In this document: piece by piece, positions 50,924 to 60,875 of the stretch | Position numbering within the stretch: the first letter of the stretch is position 1 | How the letters are laid out: every line of letters begins with the position of its first letter | Assembly: GCA_900318535.1 (NCBI GenBank) | Contig: ONKU01000001.1 | Span: 233,791-297,790, forward strand | DNA length: 64,000 bases | Direction: 5' to 3' | Source: an uncultured Prevotellaceae bacterium | GTDB taxonomy: Bacteria > Bacteroidota > Bacteroidia > Bacteroidales > Muribaculaceae | Translations under genes and position numbers: made by a program | The notes under the pieces: model-generated | What the model was told of the DNA's origin: nothing | The model's input: only the letters and a program-made list of their open reading frames with translations | Databases searched by the model: none

Positions 50924-52111
50924 CTAATATTGTCGTCTGTACCAATAAAGGTCAAAGCCTCTGAAGCCATTAGATGTTCCGAAATAAAAGATAAAGAACA
51001 TAAAGAGAGTGAAACCAGAGTACAAGAAGAAGATAAGAGCCGTTTTGCGATCCTGGTCTTTCCATAAGTTCATACGCACTAACGGATACGCCATCACGAC
51101 GGGATATAGGAACCAAGACAAATATGCAAAACGATTGGAGAATGCTGAACGGATAACCATAATCCAAAATGCGTTGCATAATAAGTATGAGTTCGCTAGA
51201 ATAGTATACACATTATCTTTAAACATACGATATCGTGTCACATACCATATCATAACAACAGCTCCTGAACTATAAAACAAGAAGTCCCAACGGAAACCCG
51301 TCTGAGAGAACTGGTCCATAGACACCCCCTCTTGGTTTGTACTAGCATAATTACTCATTCTGTCATCAAAACCCAGTGCAGCAAAAAAGCGTTCAACGAG
51401 TGGACCGGCTACAAGGGAAATTGCAATTGATGCTATCCAGAAGCGAATAGCAGTTTTCGTATCTTTCACAAAATATAATGAAGCAATTGCAGCCATACTT
51501 GGTAAAGCAGTAGAGCGGTGAATTCCCATAGCCAGTGCCATCAAAACAATACCCGCTGGACGTTTCGTGCCTCCTAAGGCGAAAAGAGAGATGGCAATCA
51601 AATCGACACTACACCCCAGACCATTACGAATTCCATTTGTCCCAAAAGAATAACAAGAAAATGAAATATAGAAGAACAACACTGCAAACCACATATTCTT
51701 ACGCATCAGCAGGAGTGAACATATGTACATACCCCCAAAATAGCCCATTTCAACAATGAAGAAGTACTCGTACACATTAAAGCCAATTCGCTTACAAAGA
51801 AACGACAAATCATGCCATAACCATTCTGATTTAAAGCTTACTGAATCATAACTATTAATAACATTCTCATACGAATGACGATACATGTTCATGTCACCGA
51901 ACGAGTTCGAAAGAGGCCTTAGCCCCAAATAGAACGTAAGAGCCACCGTCAAAAACAGAGCAGCGCCCTGCATGGCGGACCCTTCAGACCGAAGAATCTT
52001 CTGTTGATCGGAGCCTATATAATAGAGTACTGTTCCCCAACTGAGAAACAGGAACAATATGAAATAAACCGTATTATAGTACCACGGTTCGACGAGGTCA
52101 AGTGGTTGCAT
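50924..52111 (-). CDS. EpsG/Wzy-like polysaccharide polymerase
   Basis: A 395-residue protein with about ten membrane helices and a middle periplasmic loop. It shows the EpsG-family pattern: FYLGLRPLSNSFGDMNMYRHSY after the second helix, FGTNGIRNGLGCSVDLIAISL in the middle and ALAMGIHRSTALPSMAA next (the GxR and HxS features of the family). EpsG/Wzy proteins join lipid-linked repeat units in the periplasm. It is the only polymerase candidate in the window. Confidence 0.82.
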   Translation of the reverse strand: MQPLDLVEPWYYNTVYFILFLFLSWGTVLYYIGSDQQKILRSEGSAMQGAALFLTVALTFYLGLRPLSNSFGDMNMYRHSYENVINSYDSVSFKSEWLWHDLSFLCKRIGFNVYEYFFIVEMGYFGGMYICSLLLMRKNMWFAVLFFYISFSCYSFGTNGIRNGLGCSVDLIAISLFALGGTKRPAGIVLMALAMGIHRSTALPSMAAIASLYFVKDTKTAIRFWIASIAISLVAGPLVERFFAALGFDDRMSNYASTNQEGVSMDQFSQTGFRWDFLFYSSGAVVMIWYVTRYRMFKDNVYTILANSYLLCNAFWIMVIRSAFSNRFAYLSWFLYPVVMAYPLVRMNLWKDQDRKTALIFFLYSGFTLFMFFIFYFGTSNGFRGFDLYWYRRQY

Positions 52112-52150
52112 AACTTAATATTCTGAGTATATAACAAAAAAACGAGGTAG

Positions 52151-52894
52151 CTATTTGGCCGCTTTCAGCATTTCTTTCATTCGGTGCAAACGCAATCCAA
52201 ATAGGCGATGTGACAAACGTGAAAGCCATTTTCTAAAAGAGCTGGCACCTTGCCACGATGCCATATACCAGTGAATTGAACGCGTATTTTCGGTCTTATG
52301 TAGACGTCCCGTCAAGGAGTCGAGTGGGTTAAAGTAGTCTTTAGGATAAATCCATATCCCATCCACCTGTTGCATTTCATTATGAGGCTGAAGTCCAGAC
52401 TCAATTAGAATCCGCGTCGTCCGTGGGACAACTGTCTCATGATTCAACTCACCATTCTCGCCCATAAAATGGACTTGCGAATAATAGTCTATCATCTTGC
52501 CATAAACCTCATGTCCCGACTCCACTGCAATGCCTAATCCCGGAGCGACCATTGGATAAGGCTGTTGAGGGTCACACTCTACTTCGATGCCCATGAAGGG
52601 ACCTCGCTCGATGATGTCATCCATCGGTCTAATGACTTCAACATCAGTATCGAAATATACACCTCCATAGTGAAACAGAATCCAAAAGCGGGCATAGTCG
52701 CTGACAAAAGCATATTTGCGAGCCTGATAGGCTTCGGCCGTATAGGGAATGCTGTTCACATCAAAGTTGTCTTCGTTCCACTCCTTTATTTCGTAATCGG
52801 GGAAGAACTTACGCCAACTATTTATGCATTTAACCGCACTCTCAGGCAAGGGATTACGGCCAAACCAGCAGTAATGTATTGTCTTGGGTATCAT
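52151..52894 (-). CDS. GT32-type capsular polysaccharide glycosyltransferase
   Basis: A 247-residue enzyme. IPKTIHYCWFGRNPLP at the start, the DXD motif in HYGGVYFDTDVEVIRP and SDYARFWIL are the marks of the GT32 (Gly_transf_sug, mannosyltransferase OCH1-like) family. The donor is not predictable. It lies 39 bases downstream of the GT4 gene at 52932 and upstream of the polymerase gene. Confidence 0.9.
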   Translation of the reverse strand: MIPKTIHYCWFGRNPLPESAVKCINSWRKFFPDYEIKEWNEDNFDVNSIPYTAEAYQARKYAFVSDYARFWILFHYGGVYFDTDVEVIRPMDDIIERGPFMGIEVECDPQQPYPMVAPGLGIAVESGHEVYGKMIDYYSQVHFMGENGELNHETVVPRTTRILIESGLQPHNEMQQVDGIWIYPKDYFNPLDSLTGRLHKTENTRSIHWYMASWQGASSFRKWLSRLSHRLFGLRLHRMKEMLKAAK

Positions 52895-52931
52895 ACTCCT
52901 AATAAAAAATTGCTATAAGGTAGACGTGACA

Positions 52932-54140
52932 TCATAGTAAATTTAATACTTTCTCGATTTCAGTCTCATTGCCATAGTCATGCTCTTGCAGATATGCCGT
53001 GAAAGCATCCAACTGAACCCTCCTTTGAATGGCGCGAGATATACCATCGGCACAACCCTCATTATCCTGAGGCACAATTATACCATCCACGCCATCCTTA
53101 ACCTGACTTTTTGCAGTGGGATAATTGGAGACAACAACCGGCTTGCAAAGTACCTGAGCTTCGCGAACCGTTACACTCTTACCCTCATAGCGACTTGGCT
53201 GAACATAGATGTCACATGCCTTGATATAGGGATACGGATTATCCTTTTTGCCTAGCAGTATCACATGATCCTCCATGCCTGCTTCAGCAATCTTTTGACG
53301 AATCAATGGTTCATCGCCCCCAAATCCGATGATGTACCATCGCAGATCTTTAAAACCCTTCTCGAGCAATCGCTTCATTATGTCGGGCACATTATCATAA
53401 TTTTTTGCATGGCAATAACGCCCTACTGATAGCAAATTGATGCCATGTTTTGGCATCTCATCAGAGACGTCAAGTAATTCGGCTTGTTGACGAATAAAAT
53501 CCGACGAAAGTATGTTTTCAATTTCGATGATTTTGTTCTCCAGCGAAGGAAAAGCCTTCAAAAATGACTTAGTACAGTCGGGAGATATTGATGCAATGTA
53601 ATCAAAACCAGCCCAAACAGGCAATTCAAGTTTAGTATTGACGTGAACAGAAGAGTAGTCTGTATGGATCCAGGCAACTTTCTTTTTTGCTTTAACTTTG
53701 TTTAGAACGATGTTGTGTGGCTGCAAGAAACTGATGGCCAGGTCATACTCGCCCAATTCCTCAAGAGACGGAAGGAATGGTTGCACACTGTCAGCAACAT
53801 AGTGGAAAGCGCTTGAATCAAACATCTTCTCCTCATTTGTGAGCGTCTCATGGTACTCCTTATAGCGGCGGCGGGCTCTCCATCTCCCAAAAGCGACACC
53901 GAATTGTCCTTCTTTTAGAATCTGTTTTATCGGTCGCTCTAAGGCATTATAACCTCGACGTTCGGGCAAGAGGTTGATTTTATCAGGTATCAACGGCATG
54001 AACTCCCCTGTGTGCTGATTCAAAAACAAATCCACATCTACTTTATCGGTGTCCAAAGCATTGAGAAGGCCCAGTAACGCTCTTTCAGCGCCGCCAAGCT
54101 CCATATAATGCATATTGATGAAAATGCGAGGCTTATTCAT
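52932..54140 (-). CDS. Family 4 glycosyltransferase
   Basis: A 402-residue GT-B enzyme. It begins PRIFINMHYMELGGAERALLGLL; the C-terminal donor site is IYVQPSRYEGKSVTVREAQVLCKPV and ISPDCTKSF marks the inter-domain region. It overlaps the pyruvyl-transferase gene by 4 bases. It is similar in plan to the GT4 pair at 56.2-58.6 kb (shared LGKKDNPYPYIKACDIYVQ-type block). Confidence 0.9.
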   Translation of the reverse strand: MNKPRIFINMHYMELGGAERALLGLLNALDTDKVDVDLFLNQHTGEFMPLIPDKINLLPERRGYNALERPIKQILKEGQFGVAFGRWRARRRYKEYHETLTNEEKMFDSSAFHYVADSVQPFLPSLEELGEYDLAISFLQPHNIVLNKVKAKKKVAWIHTDYSSVHVNTKLELPVWAGFDYIASISPDCTKSFLKAFPSLENKIIEIENILSSDFIRQQAELLDVSDEMPKHGINLLSVGRYCHAKNYDNVPDIMKRLLEKGFKDLRWYIIGFGGDEPLIRQKIAEAGMEDHVILLGKKDNPYPYIKACDIYVQPSRYEGKSVTVREAQVLCKPVVVSNYPTAKSQVKDGVDGIIVPQDNEGCADGISRAIQRRVQLDAFTAYLQEHDYGNETEIEKVLNLL

Positions 54141-55246
54141 CGTGCAAGATCTATTTGTTCGGACAAGAAAGACTTCGAGAATTCTATATCCTGCCGCAGT
54201 CTTTCAGATATGGGTTTGAAATATATATCTCGCATTAACAATCTATCTGGAGTTTCATGGGTTATAAGTCGTTCGGTCAAACCATAGTGGTCAAGGAGGT
54301 CCTTCATTCTGGTATTGAGTCCATCTTCGCGATTAACGACAAAGAAAGGAACCTCATAAATTAGCGAGAACGCTGTGCCATGGAAAGAATTACTGATGAC
54401 ACACTGAGCATGTTTTATCAATGAGACAAACACGTCAGGAGAAACATCAACGAAACATTTATCAGCATACCCCCTCTTGAAAGGACTGACAGAATAAACC
54501 TTACTGTCAGCCAAACCAGCTAATCGTTTTGCAATAGAAGCTATATTAGTACCATTCTTCTCAAAATCATATGTCAAAACATATCTTTCCTCCTCAAAAT
54601 CGGCAATGTCAAATTGATCCCACCATTCTTTACTCAATAGAAAAACTGGATCAACTACTATTCGGCCTTCATAACCCAAGTCCTTAAGAATCTGCAAGCC
54701 TGAGCGCTCTCTTAAGCTAATAGCATCAAGATTACTCAATTCTTTCTTTACGAACTCCTCAGCTCCAGATTCTATTGATTCGGTCGCAAAACTCGCTGCA
54801 TAACTAATTCTGCGATTAGGTTCACCAAAATCCAAATAAAAAGCGGCATCTTTCCCGTTTTGGAACGATGTGTTCCAGATCTGGTCACTACCCGCGATAT
54901 ACAGTTCAGCAATCGGAGGATTCTTTTTCAGATCAGTTATCGATTGGTATTCTGTATCTGTAATAGAGATATACTTTTTGAAGAATTGTTCTAACGCATT
55001 ACGCCGTCGCTGTTCAAGTTTAAGATATGGCAATTTAACTATTCGATATAATTGTTTTAATATCGGATAATTATATCCTGGAGGTGCCCAGTTAAAATTC
55101 ATATTAAGCTGGGGCATATAGTAAGGCCTATAATCAATAACCTTAGCATCGTGCCCAAGAGATTGAAGATAGGTCAACAGTGCATATGCCTGCAACATCG
55201 CACCATGATTAAACGAATGATGACATGTTATAGTCCGGATGATCAT
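54137..55246 (-). CDS. Polysaccharide pyruvyl transferase
   Basis: A 369-residue GT-B-like protein of the PS_pyruv_trans family: HHSFNHGAMLQAYALLTYLQ near the start, YIAGSDQIWN, SYAASFA and VISNSFHGTAFSLIYEVPF near the end. Such enzymes add a pyruvate ketal from phosphoenolpyruvate to a sugar, giving the glycan a negative charge, although some members transfer other groups. It overlaps genes on both sides by 4 bases. Confidence 0.88.
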   Translation of the reverse strand: MIIRTITCHHSFNHGAMLQAYALLTYLQSLGHDAKVIDYRPYYMPQLNMNFNWAPPGYNYPILKQLYRIVKLPYLKLEQRRRNALEQFFKKYISITDTEYQSITDLKKNPPIAELYIAGSDQIWNTSFQNGKDAAFYLDFGEPNRRISYAASFATESIESGAEEFVKKELSNLDAISLRERSGLQILKDLGYEGRIVVDPVFLLSKEWWDQFDIADFEEERYVLTYDFEKNGTNIASIAKRLAGLADSKVYSVSPFKRGYADKCFVDVSPDVFVSLIKHAQCVISNSFHGTAFSLIYEVPFFVVNREDGLNTRMKDLLDHYGLTERLITHETPDRLLMRDIYFKPISERLRQDIEFSKSFLSEQIDLAR

Positions 55247-56226
55247 TTCGCTACCAGTTTTGAGAGTCTTTTATCTACAAAGAACAAAAAAACAGATAAG
55301 GGAATTACTGTCACCATAAATGTCAATGGGTACCAAACCGTGACGTGATAATCACTATGCAACATCAAGAACTTGTTGTGGAGCAAGTATATCTCGTAAG
55401 AATAAAGTCCAATGAAAGATGCAGGTTTCTTTAAACTGTACACTAATTCAAAAATCAGAGACATGCGATAATTCCGCAACTCCACCAAAATCAGCATCAA
55501 ACATAAGATGACAGCACTACAATAAAGGTTGGCCAACAAATGGGTTTTATAACCCGTACAGAACATAGCCATCGAACCGAAAAATGCAACCACAGGTAAA
55601 AACGTGATCATCATCAATTTGGTCATGTTCATTTTATCTTGAAGAATAGCCACCAAACCACCCAAAGGGAATGCCACAAGTGAATAGACATAACATGGCC
55701 GATTAGGGAAATATGAAACCAATGTCACTGCTAATGACAACATCAGAATCCAATTGACCAGAATCTTCATCCAATCTTTTTTCAAGCGGTTAGATACATA
55801 GAATATCACATAGCAGACAATAATGACATTACAGAACCACGTGGCCAAATCCAGTAAATCGCCAATATTCAAAATCTGTAAAAAAGATTGAACGAAACTT
55901 TGCCCACTATACCGTAATACTAACCATAGCACATTTGTCACCACTAGCGGAATAAAGACCTTAGTCAGACGTTTGGTAAAAAATGAGCTGATGCTATCTT
56001 TTTTCACAAGTTGTGAACGCGTTAGACCATAAGAAGACAGGAAAAAGAAAATGGCAACACCGGTCACGCCACCTGCTTGTGTCAACAATTTCGCAAGAAT
56101 ATTATCGTAGCCCACTCCTAATAATCCAGAGCACCAATGGTGCAATACTATCAGCAAACAGGCCATGCCTTTCAAGCAGGTCGACGCATCTTTGGACAAA
56201 TTGAACCAAACAGCATTTTCACTCAT
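55243..56226 (-). CDS. Acyltransferase 3 family membrane protein
   Basis: A 327-residue protein with about ten membrane helices. The family start is LKGMACLLIVLHHWCSG (His29, His30), then GVAIFFFLSSYGLTRSQ. It acylates, most often O-acetylates, sugars of the surface glycan at the inner membrane. It overlaps the pyruvyl transferase gene by 4 bases and the next GT4 by 8 bases. Confidence 0.87.
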   Translation of the reverse strand: MSENAVWFNLSKDASTCLKGMACLLIVLHHWCSGLLGVGYDNILAKLLTQAGGVTGVAIFFFLSSYGLTRSQLVKKDSISSFFTKRLTKVFIPLVVTNVLWLVLRYSGQSFVQSFLQILNIGDLLDLATWFCNVIIVCYVIFYVSNRLKKDWMKILVNWILMLSLAVTLVSYFPNRPCYVYSLVAFPLGGLVAILQDKMNMTKLMMITFLPVVAFFGSMAMFCTGYKTHLLANLYCSAVILCLMLILVELRNYRMSLIFELVYSLKKPASFIGLYSYEIYLLHNKFLMLHSDYHVTVWYPLTFMVTVIPLSVFLFFVDKRLSKLVAK

Positions 56227-57391
56227 TGCCTATCAACGCATGAAATTTTTCGACCTCTGTAATTGACGTAGTGTTGGTTTCTTGTTCAAGATTAGACACG
56301 ATATTACACCTCAGTTCCTCGTTTTGGAGCAATTCCAAGATTTTACTCGCCACACTCTCTGGAGTCATTTCGGCAATCAAACCATTTTGATGATCGATTA
56401 TTTGGTCATACACGACATCAAAGTTAGTACTAACGATTGGGCAATGCAGGATTTTAGCTTCGGCAACTGTCAAGCCAAATCCCTCAAAGCTAGATGTCTG
56501 CACATAGATGTCAGCGTTAGCCATATAAGGATATGGATTGTCTTTAAATCCTAGCAATTTCACATCATCAACTAAATCCAAATCACTTATACTACGTTCA
56601 ATCTTATTTCTGTCACTGCCTTCCCCAACAAAAAACCACTTAAAGTTAATCTGGTTATTCTTCAAAATTCGAGCAGCTTCAACTGCAAGCAGATAGTTCT
56701 TTTGGGGTACTAGTCTTCCAGTCGTTACTATCGAGACAACACCATCTTGCCTCAACATATCCCGTACTGGCTCATCAGACATTAATCTGATTACATCTTG
56801 GTTAACGATGTCATAGATTGTTACCAACTTATCTTTCATCCATGGAGACCGCTCCAATAATTTATTCTGAAGTTTATCTGACACAGCAACAATATGATCC
56901 ATTCTATCATAGAATTTCCGACAATACTCCATATCATACCCTGCCTCATATACATCAACGTTTATCCACGCAATCTTCTTCTTAGCATGTACTTTTGTAG
57001 CAAGAAAAAAGGTTGGAACGCCCTGCTGGTATGCTATGGCCACATCATAATCCTTATCCAGTATTTTATAATCAAAATGAGCTGATCGCCAATGTACCTC
57101 TGCTCCATGCCTATGTTGATTTAAGCGTAATTGAGGGGAAAGTCTTGCATAATAACAGAATTTCCGGAACTTCTCGATCAAAGATGTTCCAAATAACCTA
57201 AAATCAATTACATTAACGGTTTTGGCAATATACTTTTCAAAGACCCCCACCTCTTTATCATGTTCGGGGTCCATGATAATCAGATCTATGTCATAGCGAG
57301 ATGCATCAATAAGTGGCAATAGAGAAATAAGGCTCTTCTCTGCGCCACCACAACCCATTGTATCAATTAAGAATAAAAGTTGCTGTTTCAT
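56219..57391 (-). CDS. Family 4 glycosyltransferase (tandem copy 1)
   Basis: A 390-residue GT-B enzyme beginning QLLFLIDTMGCGGAEKSLIS; the donor site is IYVQTSSFEGFGLTVAEAKI. It is clearly a tandem paralogue of the next gene upstream (57399-58556): both share DVAIAYQQGxPTFFLA, KKIAWINxD and VYDQIIDHQNGLIAEMTP. The two enzymes probably add related sugars in successive steps, or one is becoming redundant. Confidence 0.9.
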   Translation of the reverse strand: MKQQLLFLIDTMGCGGAEKSLISLLPLIDASRYDIDLIIMDPEHDKEVGVFEKYIAKTVNVIDFRLFGTSLIEKFRKFCYYARLSPQLRLNQHRHGAEVHWRSAHFDYKILDKDYDVAIAYQQGVPTFFLATKVHAKKKIAWINVDVYEAGYDMEYCRKFYDRMDHIVAVSDKLQNKLLERSPWMKDKLVTIYDIVNQDVIRLMSDEPVRDMLRQDGVVSIVTTGRLVPQKNYLLAVEAARILKNNQINFKWFFVGEGSDRNKIERSISDLDLVDDVKLLGFKDNPYPYMANADIYVQTSSFEGFGLTVAEAKILHCPIVSTNFDVVYDQIIDHQNGLIAEMTPESVASKILELLQNEELRCNIVSNLEQETNTTSITEVEKFHALIGNE

Positions 57392-57398
57392 TCAATAA

Positions 57399-58556
57399 CT
57401 ATTCCTCAATTAATTCATTAAATTTCAGGACCTCAGTAAATGATGTGTTGTTGGTTTCTTCCTTCAAACTACTTATGAGATGTTGTCTTAGTTCTTCATC
57501 TTGGTACAATTCTATGATTTTATCAGCAACACTATTGGGCGTCATTTCTGCAATCAGACCATTCTGATGGTCAATAATTTGATCATAAACTATATCAAAA
57601 TTGGTACAAACTATAGGACGGTGCAATATCTTAGCTTCAGCTATTGTCATGCCGAAGCCCTCAAAGCTAGAAGTCTGAACATAAATATTCGCTTTTATCA
57701 CAAAAGGATACGGGTTTTCCTTTAGCCCAAGTAAAAAGACATTGTTTTGTAGTCCCTTTACTGCTATTCTCTCCTCGATTGCAGGCCTCATCTCTTCTCC
57801 TTCTCCAACAAAGTACCATTTAAAGTCTAGCCCCCTATCTTTCAATATTTTAGCAGCATCTACTGCAAGTAAATGATTTTTTGGTTTAGTTAGACGACCC
57901 ACTGTCACTATGGTTATTTCCCCTTTTTTTGATACGGGCAAGTCATTTTCAGGCGATTGTGCAAGATTACGAATCACATCTGGATTAATAATATCATATA
58001 TACAGCGGAGTTTTTGCTTCATCCATGGTGCTACAGTACACAGTTTCTCTTGCAACTTTTCGGATACAGCTACAACATGATTCATCTTCTCATAAAACTG
58101 CCGACAGTAGTTCATATTATAACCCGCTGCAATAATATCCGCATTAATCCAAGCAATCTTTTTATTTGCAGTTACCTTTGATGCCAGGAAAAATGTTGGC
58201 AAACCTTGTTGATAGGCAATCGCCACATCATATTTTTCGACTAAGCTTTTAATGATACGATGCATTGATATCCAATGAATCTCAGCTTTATGCCGATTAC
58301 TCAGTCGCAACCGAATAGAGAAATCAAGTTGATGAAAGAAATTACGAACTTTTTTTTCGGATCTTATTTTAAAAATATTGTAATTGACTATATTTACCTT
58401 AGCGGGCAAGTACTTTTCAAATACTCCGCCTCGCCTGAATATCAGCAAATTGACATCCAAGCGCTCATAGTCAAGCAGTGGCAAAAGAGAGATCAAGCTC
58501 TTTTCTGCCCCACCGCAATTCAATGAATCAATGATAAACAGCAACCGCTTTTTCAT
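57399..58556 (-). CDS. Family 4 glycosyltransferase (tandem copy 2)
   Basis: A 385-residue GT-B enzyme. The start at 58556 (MKKRLLFIIDSLNCGGAEKS) matches copy 1; an ATG 11 codons earlier would overlap the upstream GT2 gene. The donor site is IYVQTSSFEGFGMTIAEAKI. It is 7 bases from copy 1. Both copies keep all the core motifs, so both look active. Confidence 0.9.
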   Translation of the reverse strand: MKKRLLFIIDSLNCGGAEKSLISLLPLLDYERLDVNLLIFRRGGVFEKYLPAKVNIVNYNIFKIRSEKKVRNFFHQLDFSIRLRLSNRHKAEIHWISMHRIIKSLVEKYDVAIAYQQGLPTFFLASKVTANKKIAWINADIIAAGYNMNYCRQFYEKMNHVVAVSEKLQEKLCTVAPWMKQKLRCIYDIINPDVIRNLAQSPENDLPVSKKGEITIVTVGRLTKPKNHLLAVDAAKILKDRGLDFKWYFVGEGEEMRPAIEERIAVKGLQNNVFLLGLKENPYPFVIKANIYVQTSSFEGFGMTIAEAKILHRPIVCTNFDIVYDQIIDHQNGLIAEMTPNSVADKIIELYQDEELRQHLISSLKEETNNTSFTEVLKFNELIEE

Positions 58557-58569
58557 CAAAGGTATGAAT

Positions 58570-59565
58570 TTAATCCCGCCATTTGGCAAATGCCCTTGCT
58601 ATAGGCACGTATATTCTTTCATAAACCTTCAGCAAAAGATGACCGCTTGCTAATCGCCCTTTCAAAGCCAACAAAAGCCCGTACTTCGTACCGAAAGGCA
58701 TATCCGATGATGACGATAGAATCTTTCTGAATTCTTTAGAACGCTCTGGAAAAATTGAATAGAACTCAGAAGAAGAGCAGTCTGAACGAAAGGCCAGTCT
58801 TATCGCATTGAACCTGAGCATAGCAAGCTCATCTCTGAATTTACTCTCTTGCAACTCATCATGGATAAAATCAATAAAAGACAGATAATCTTTTACGGAC
58901 TTTGAACTCAACTTGCGAGATAATCCACTTGAGTTAGAATAATAATCATAATGGTAAAAAGGTTTCTGCAGATACGCTACTTTAACATCTTGATTCAAAA
59001 ACAGTTCGCAATTAAACCACAGGTCTTCACTGTAATTGATTCCCTGCGGGAAAGCGACATTATGCTTCTTCAAACAAGAACTCCGATATAATTTGTTCCA
59101 TGTAAACCCATGCAGTTCCCCTGAAATCAGTTGACGCAAGACAGAATCGGAACTCAAAGCTCTGGGATTTTGGTATTTACGGTCTCCTGTTTCCTCTGAA
59201 CTGTTTATCCAAAAATCGCATATCACCACATCAGCATCATCATTGATGGCGACTTCTAACAGCTCCTCAAGCATTGTCGGCTCAACCCAGTCATCAGGAT
59301 CCGCAAAGATGACGTACTGCCCATTAGCAGCGTCTAATCCCTTTTGACGTGCAGCACTTACGCCTTGATTCGTTTGATGAATGACGCAAACCTGTGGATT
59401 TGATTGTGCATAATCATCACACATCTTTCCGCTACCATCTGTACTGCCATCATCGACCAGGATCAATTCATAATCCGTAAACGTTTGTGCGAATAAACTA
59501 TTCACACAACGCTCAATATACCTCTCTGCATTATAGACAGGCACTATTACAGACACACTAATCAT
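58570..59565 (-). CDS. Family 2 glycosyltransferase
   Basis: A 331-residue GT-A enzyme: SVIVPVYNAERYIERCVNS, LVDDGSTDGSGKM, GVSAARQKGLD and FADPDDWVEPT (the usual metal-site SD is PD here). The C-terminal half is helical and ends in a basic segment. It follows the flippase remnant by 12 bases on the coding strand and precedes the GT4 pair. Confidence 0.88.
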   Translation of the reverse strand: MISVSVIVPVYNAERYIERCVNSLFAQTFTDYELILVDDGSTDGSGKMCDDYAQSNPQVCVIHQTNQGVSAARQKGLDAANGQYVIFADPDDWVEPTMLEELLEVAINDDADVVICDFWINSSEETGDRKYQNPRALSSDSVLRQLISGELHGFTWNKLYRSSCLKKHNVAFPQGINYSEDLWFNCELFLNQDVKVAYLQKPFYHYDYYSNSSGLSRKLSSKSVKDYLSFIDFIHDELQESKFRDELAMLRFNAIRLAFRSDCSSSEFYSIFPERSKEFRKILSSSSDMPFGTKYGLLLALKGRLASGHLLLKVYERIYVPIARAFAKWRD

Positions 59566-59577
59566 TCAAGGACAATT

Positions 59578-59775
59578 CTAACGCTGAATAACTGTCAAAC
59601 AAGCCCGACAGTCATCTCTGAGCAGTTTGCAAAACCGTTTGGTACCAGAATCCTCAACACCCAACACATTTAAAACCAATCTTGATGTATAGAGCCCCAA
59701 AATCATGGTAAAGAACATGCGGATGTATAGCATCACCGCATTCTTCGCTATCCGACGGTTACCGTTATCTGTCAT
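59578..59775 (-). pseudogene. Remnant of a Wzx-type polysaccharide flippase
   Basis: A 65-codon frame begins MTDNGNRRIAKNAVMLYIRM and goes on with a hydrophobic helix to SRLVLNVLGVED, the standard start of oligosaccharide flippases of this phylum (normally about 450-500 residues). After VED the usual YGIYNVV block is missing; the frame runs into about 20 unrelated residues and stops. All but the first helix is therefore deleted. No intact flippase is present elsewhere in the window. Confidence 0.8.
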
Positions 59776-59829
59776 CCGATTGTTTTTGTGCAACGATAAA
59801 GCACAATAGTCCGTCAAATACGACAAACT

Positions 59830-60834
59830 TCAATTCCTTAAGGAACGCTCAATTTTCCTTCTCCACATCATACTTGCCACGTCAAATAATCGATAGCACT
59901 TGTTGACGTACAAGAACTTGAATATTTTATTATTCATGGTCGGTGGCACGAAATAATCTCGATACAACCGCACAAAAGTATCATCTACACTCCTTAACTG
60001 ATTGATTCTGACAGAACGTTTTGGTCTTGGCGCCTCATAAATCGAGGTTAAAACCTTTGCTGTATAGTATGCCAAGAAATCATCTATCTGCTTATCGATT
60101 GCCTCATAGTGATACTGTTGGCTCAATCCTGACAAACTGTCGCTCAATTGTGATAAACAAGAATACTCGTTTTCAAAAAAAACATACCTATCCGACAATG
60201 AGCCGTCATTAATCATGTAATAATAATTGGCACATGTTGAGACTTGTACACAATTACAATAAATCAAATATTTTGCCAGAAAATCAAAATCTTCCCCATG
60301 GTTCAACGACCCAGAAAAAGATATTTCATGATTTTGGATAATATCCCTTTTAAATAATTTACTGTAGACCGCACAAAAGCGAAACAATTCAACATCCTTA
60401 AAAAAACCAGGATCCTTACTTAAGAAATAGACCCCATCGCGATTTGGAGTAATAATAGTTTGCTTGTCCCCTTCGCATTTTATCCTGCCCTGCAACACCA
60501 AATCGATTTTATCATTCTGCAAAGCCGGTCTTACCAATTGTTCAAGATATGATGGACTTACATGATCATCAGCGTCAACAAAACAAATATAATCGCCTTT
60601 CGCCATTTTTACCCCATGGTTTCTGGCAGAGCTGACGCCCCCATTCGCTTGACTGACTACGATTACTCTTGAATCAGTTTCTGAATACTGCTTACAAATC
60701 TTTAGAGAATGATCATGAGACCCGTCATCCACAAGAATCAATTCAAAATCAGTAAAAGACTGTGCTAGAGCACTATCCACACACTGCTTCAAATATCGCT
60801 CTGCATTAAATATTGGTATGACAATTGAAACCAT
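59830..60834 (-). CDS. Family 2 glycosyltransferase
   Basis: A 334-residue GT-A enzyme: SIVIPIFNAERYLKQCVDS, LVDDGSHDHSLK, GGVSSARNHGVK and CFVDADDHVSPS. The C-terminal part is basic and helical. It is AT-rich. It lies just before the flippase remnant in transcription order; donor and acceptor are unknown. Confidence 0.88.
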   Translation of the reverse strand: MVSIVIPIFNAERYLKQCVDSALAQSFTDFELILVDDGSHDHSLKICKQYSETDSRVIVVSQANGGVSSARNHGVKMAKGDYICFVDADDHVSPSYLEQLVRPALQNDKIDLVLQGRIKCEGDKQTIITPNRDGVYFLSKDPGFFKDVELFRFCAVYSKLFKRDIIQNHEISFSGSLNHGEDFDFLAKYLIYCNCVQVSTCANYYYMINDGSLSDRYVFFENEYSCLSQLSDSLSGLSQQYHYEAIDKQIDDFLAYYTAKVLTSIYEAPRPKRSVRINQLRSVDDTFVRLYRDYFVPPTMNNKIFKFLYVNKCYRLFDVASMMWRRKIERSLRN

Positions 60835-60875
60835 TAAGATGCTAAAGCCTGAATAGCAATAATTACAACTGATTT

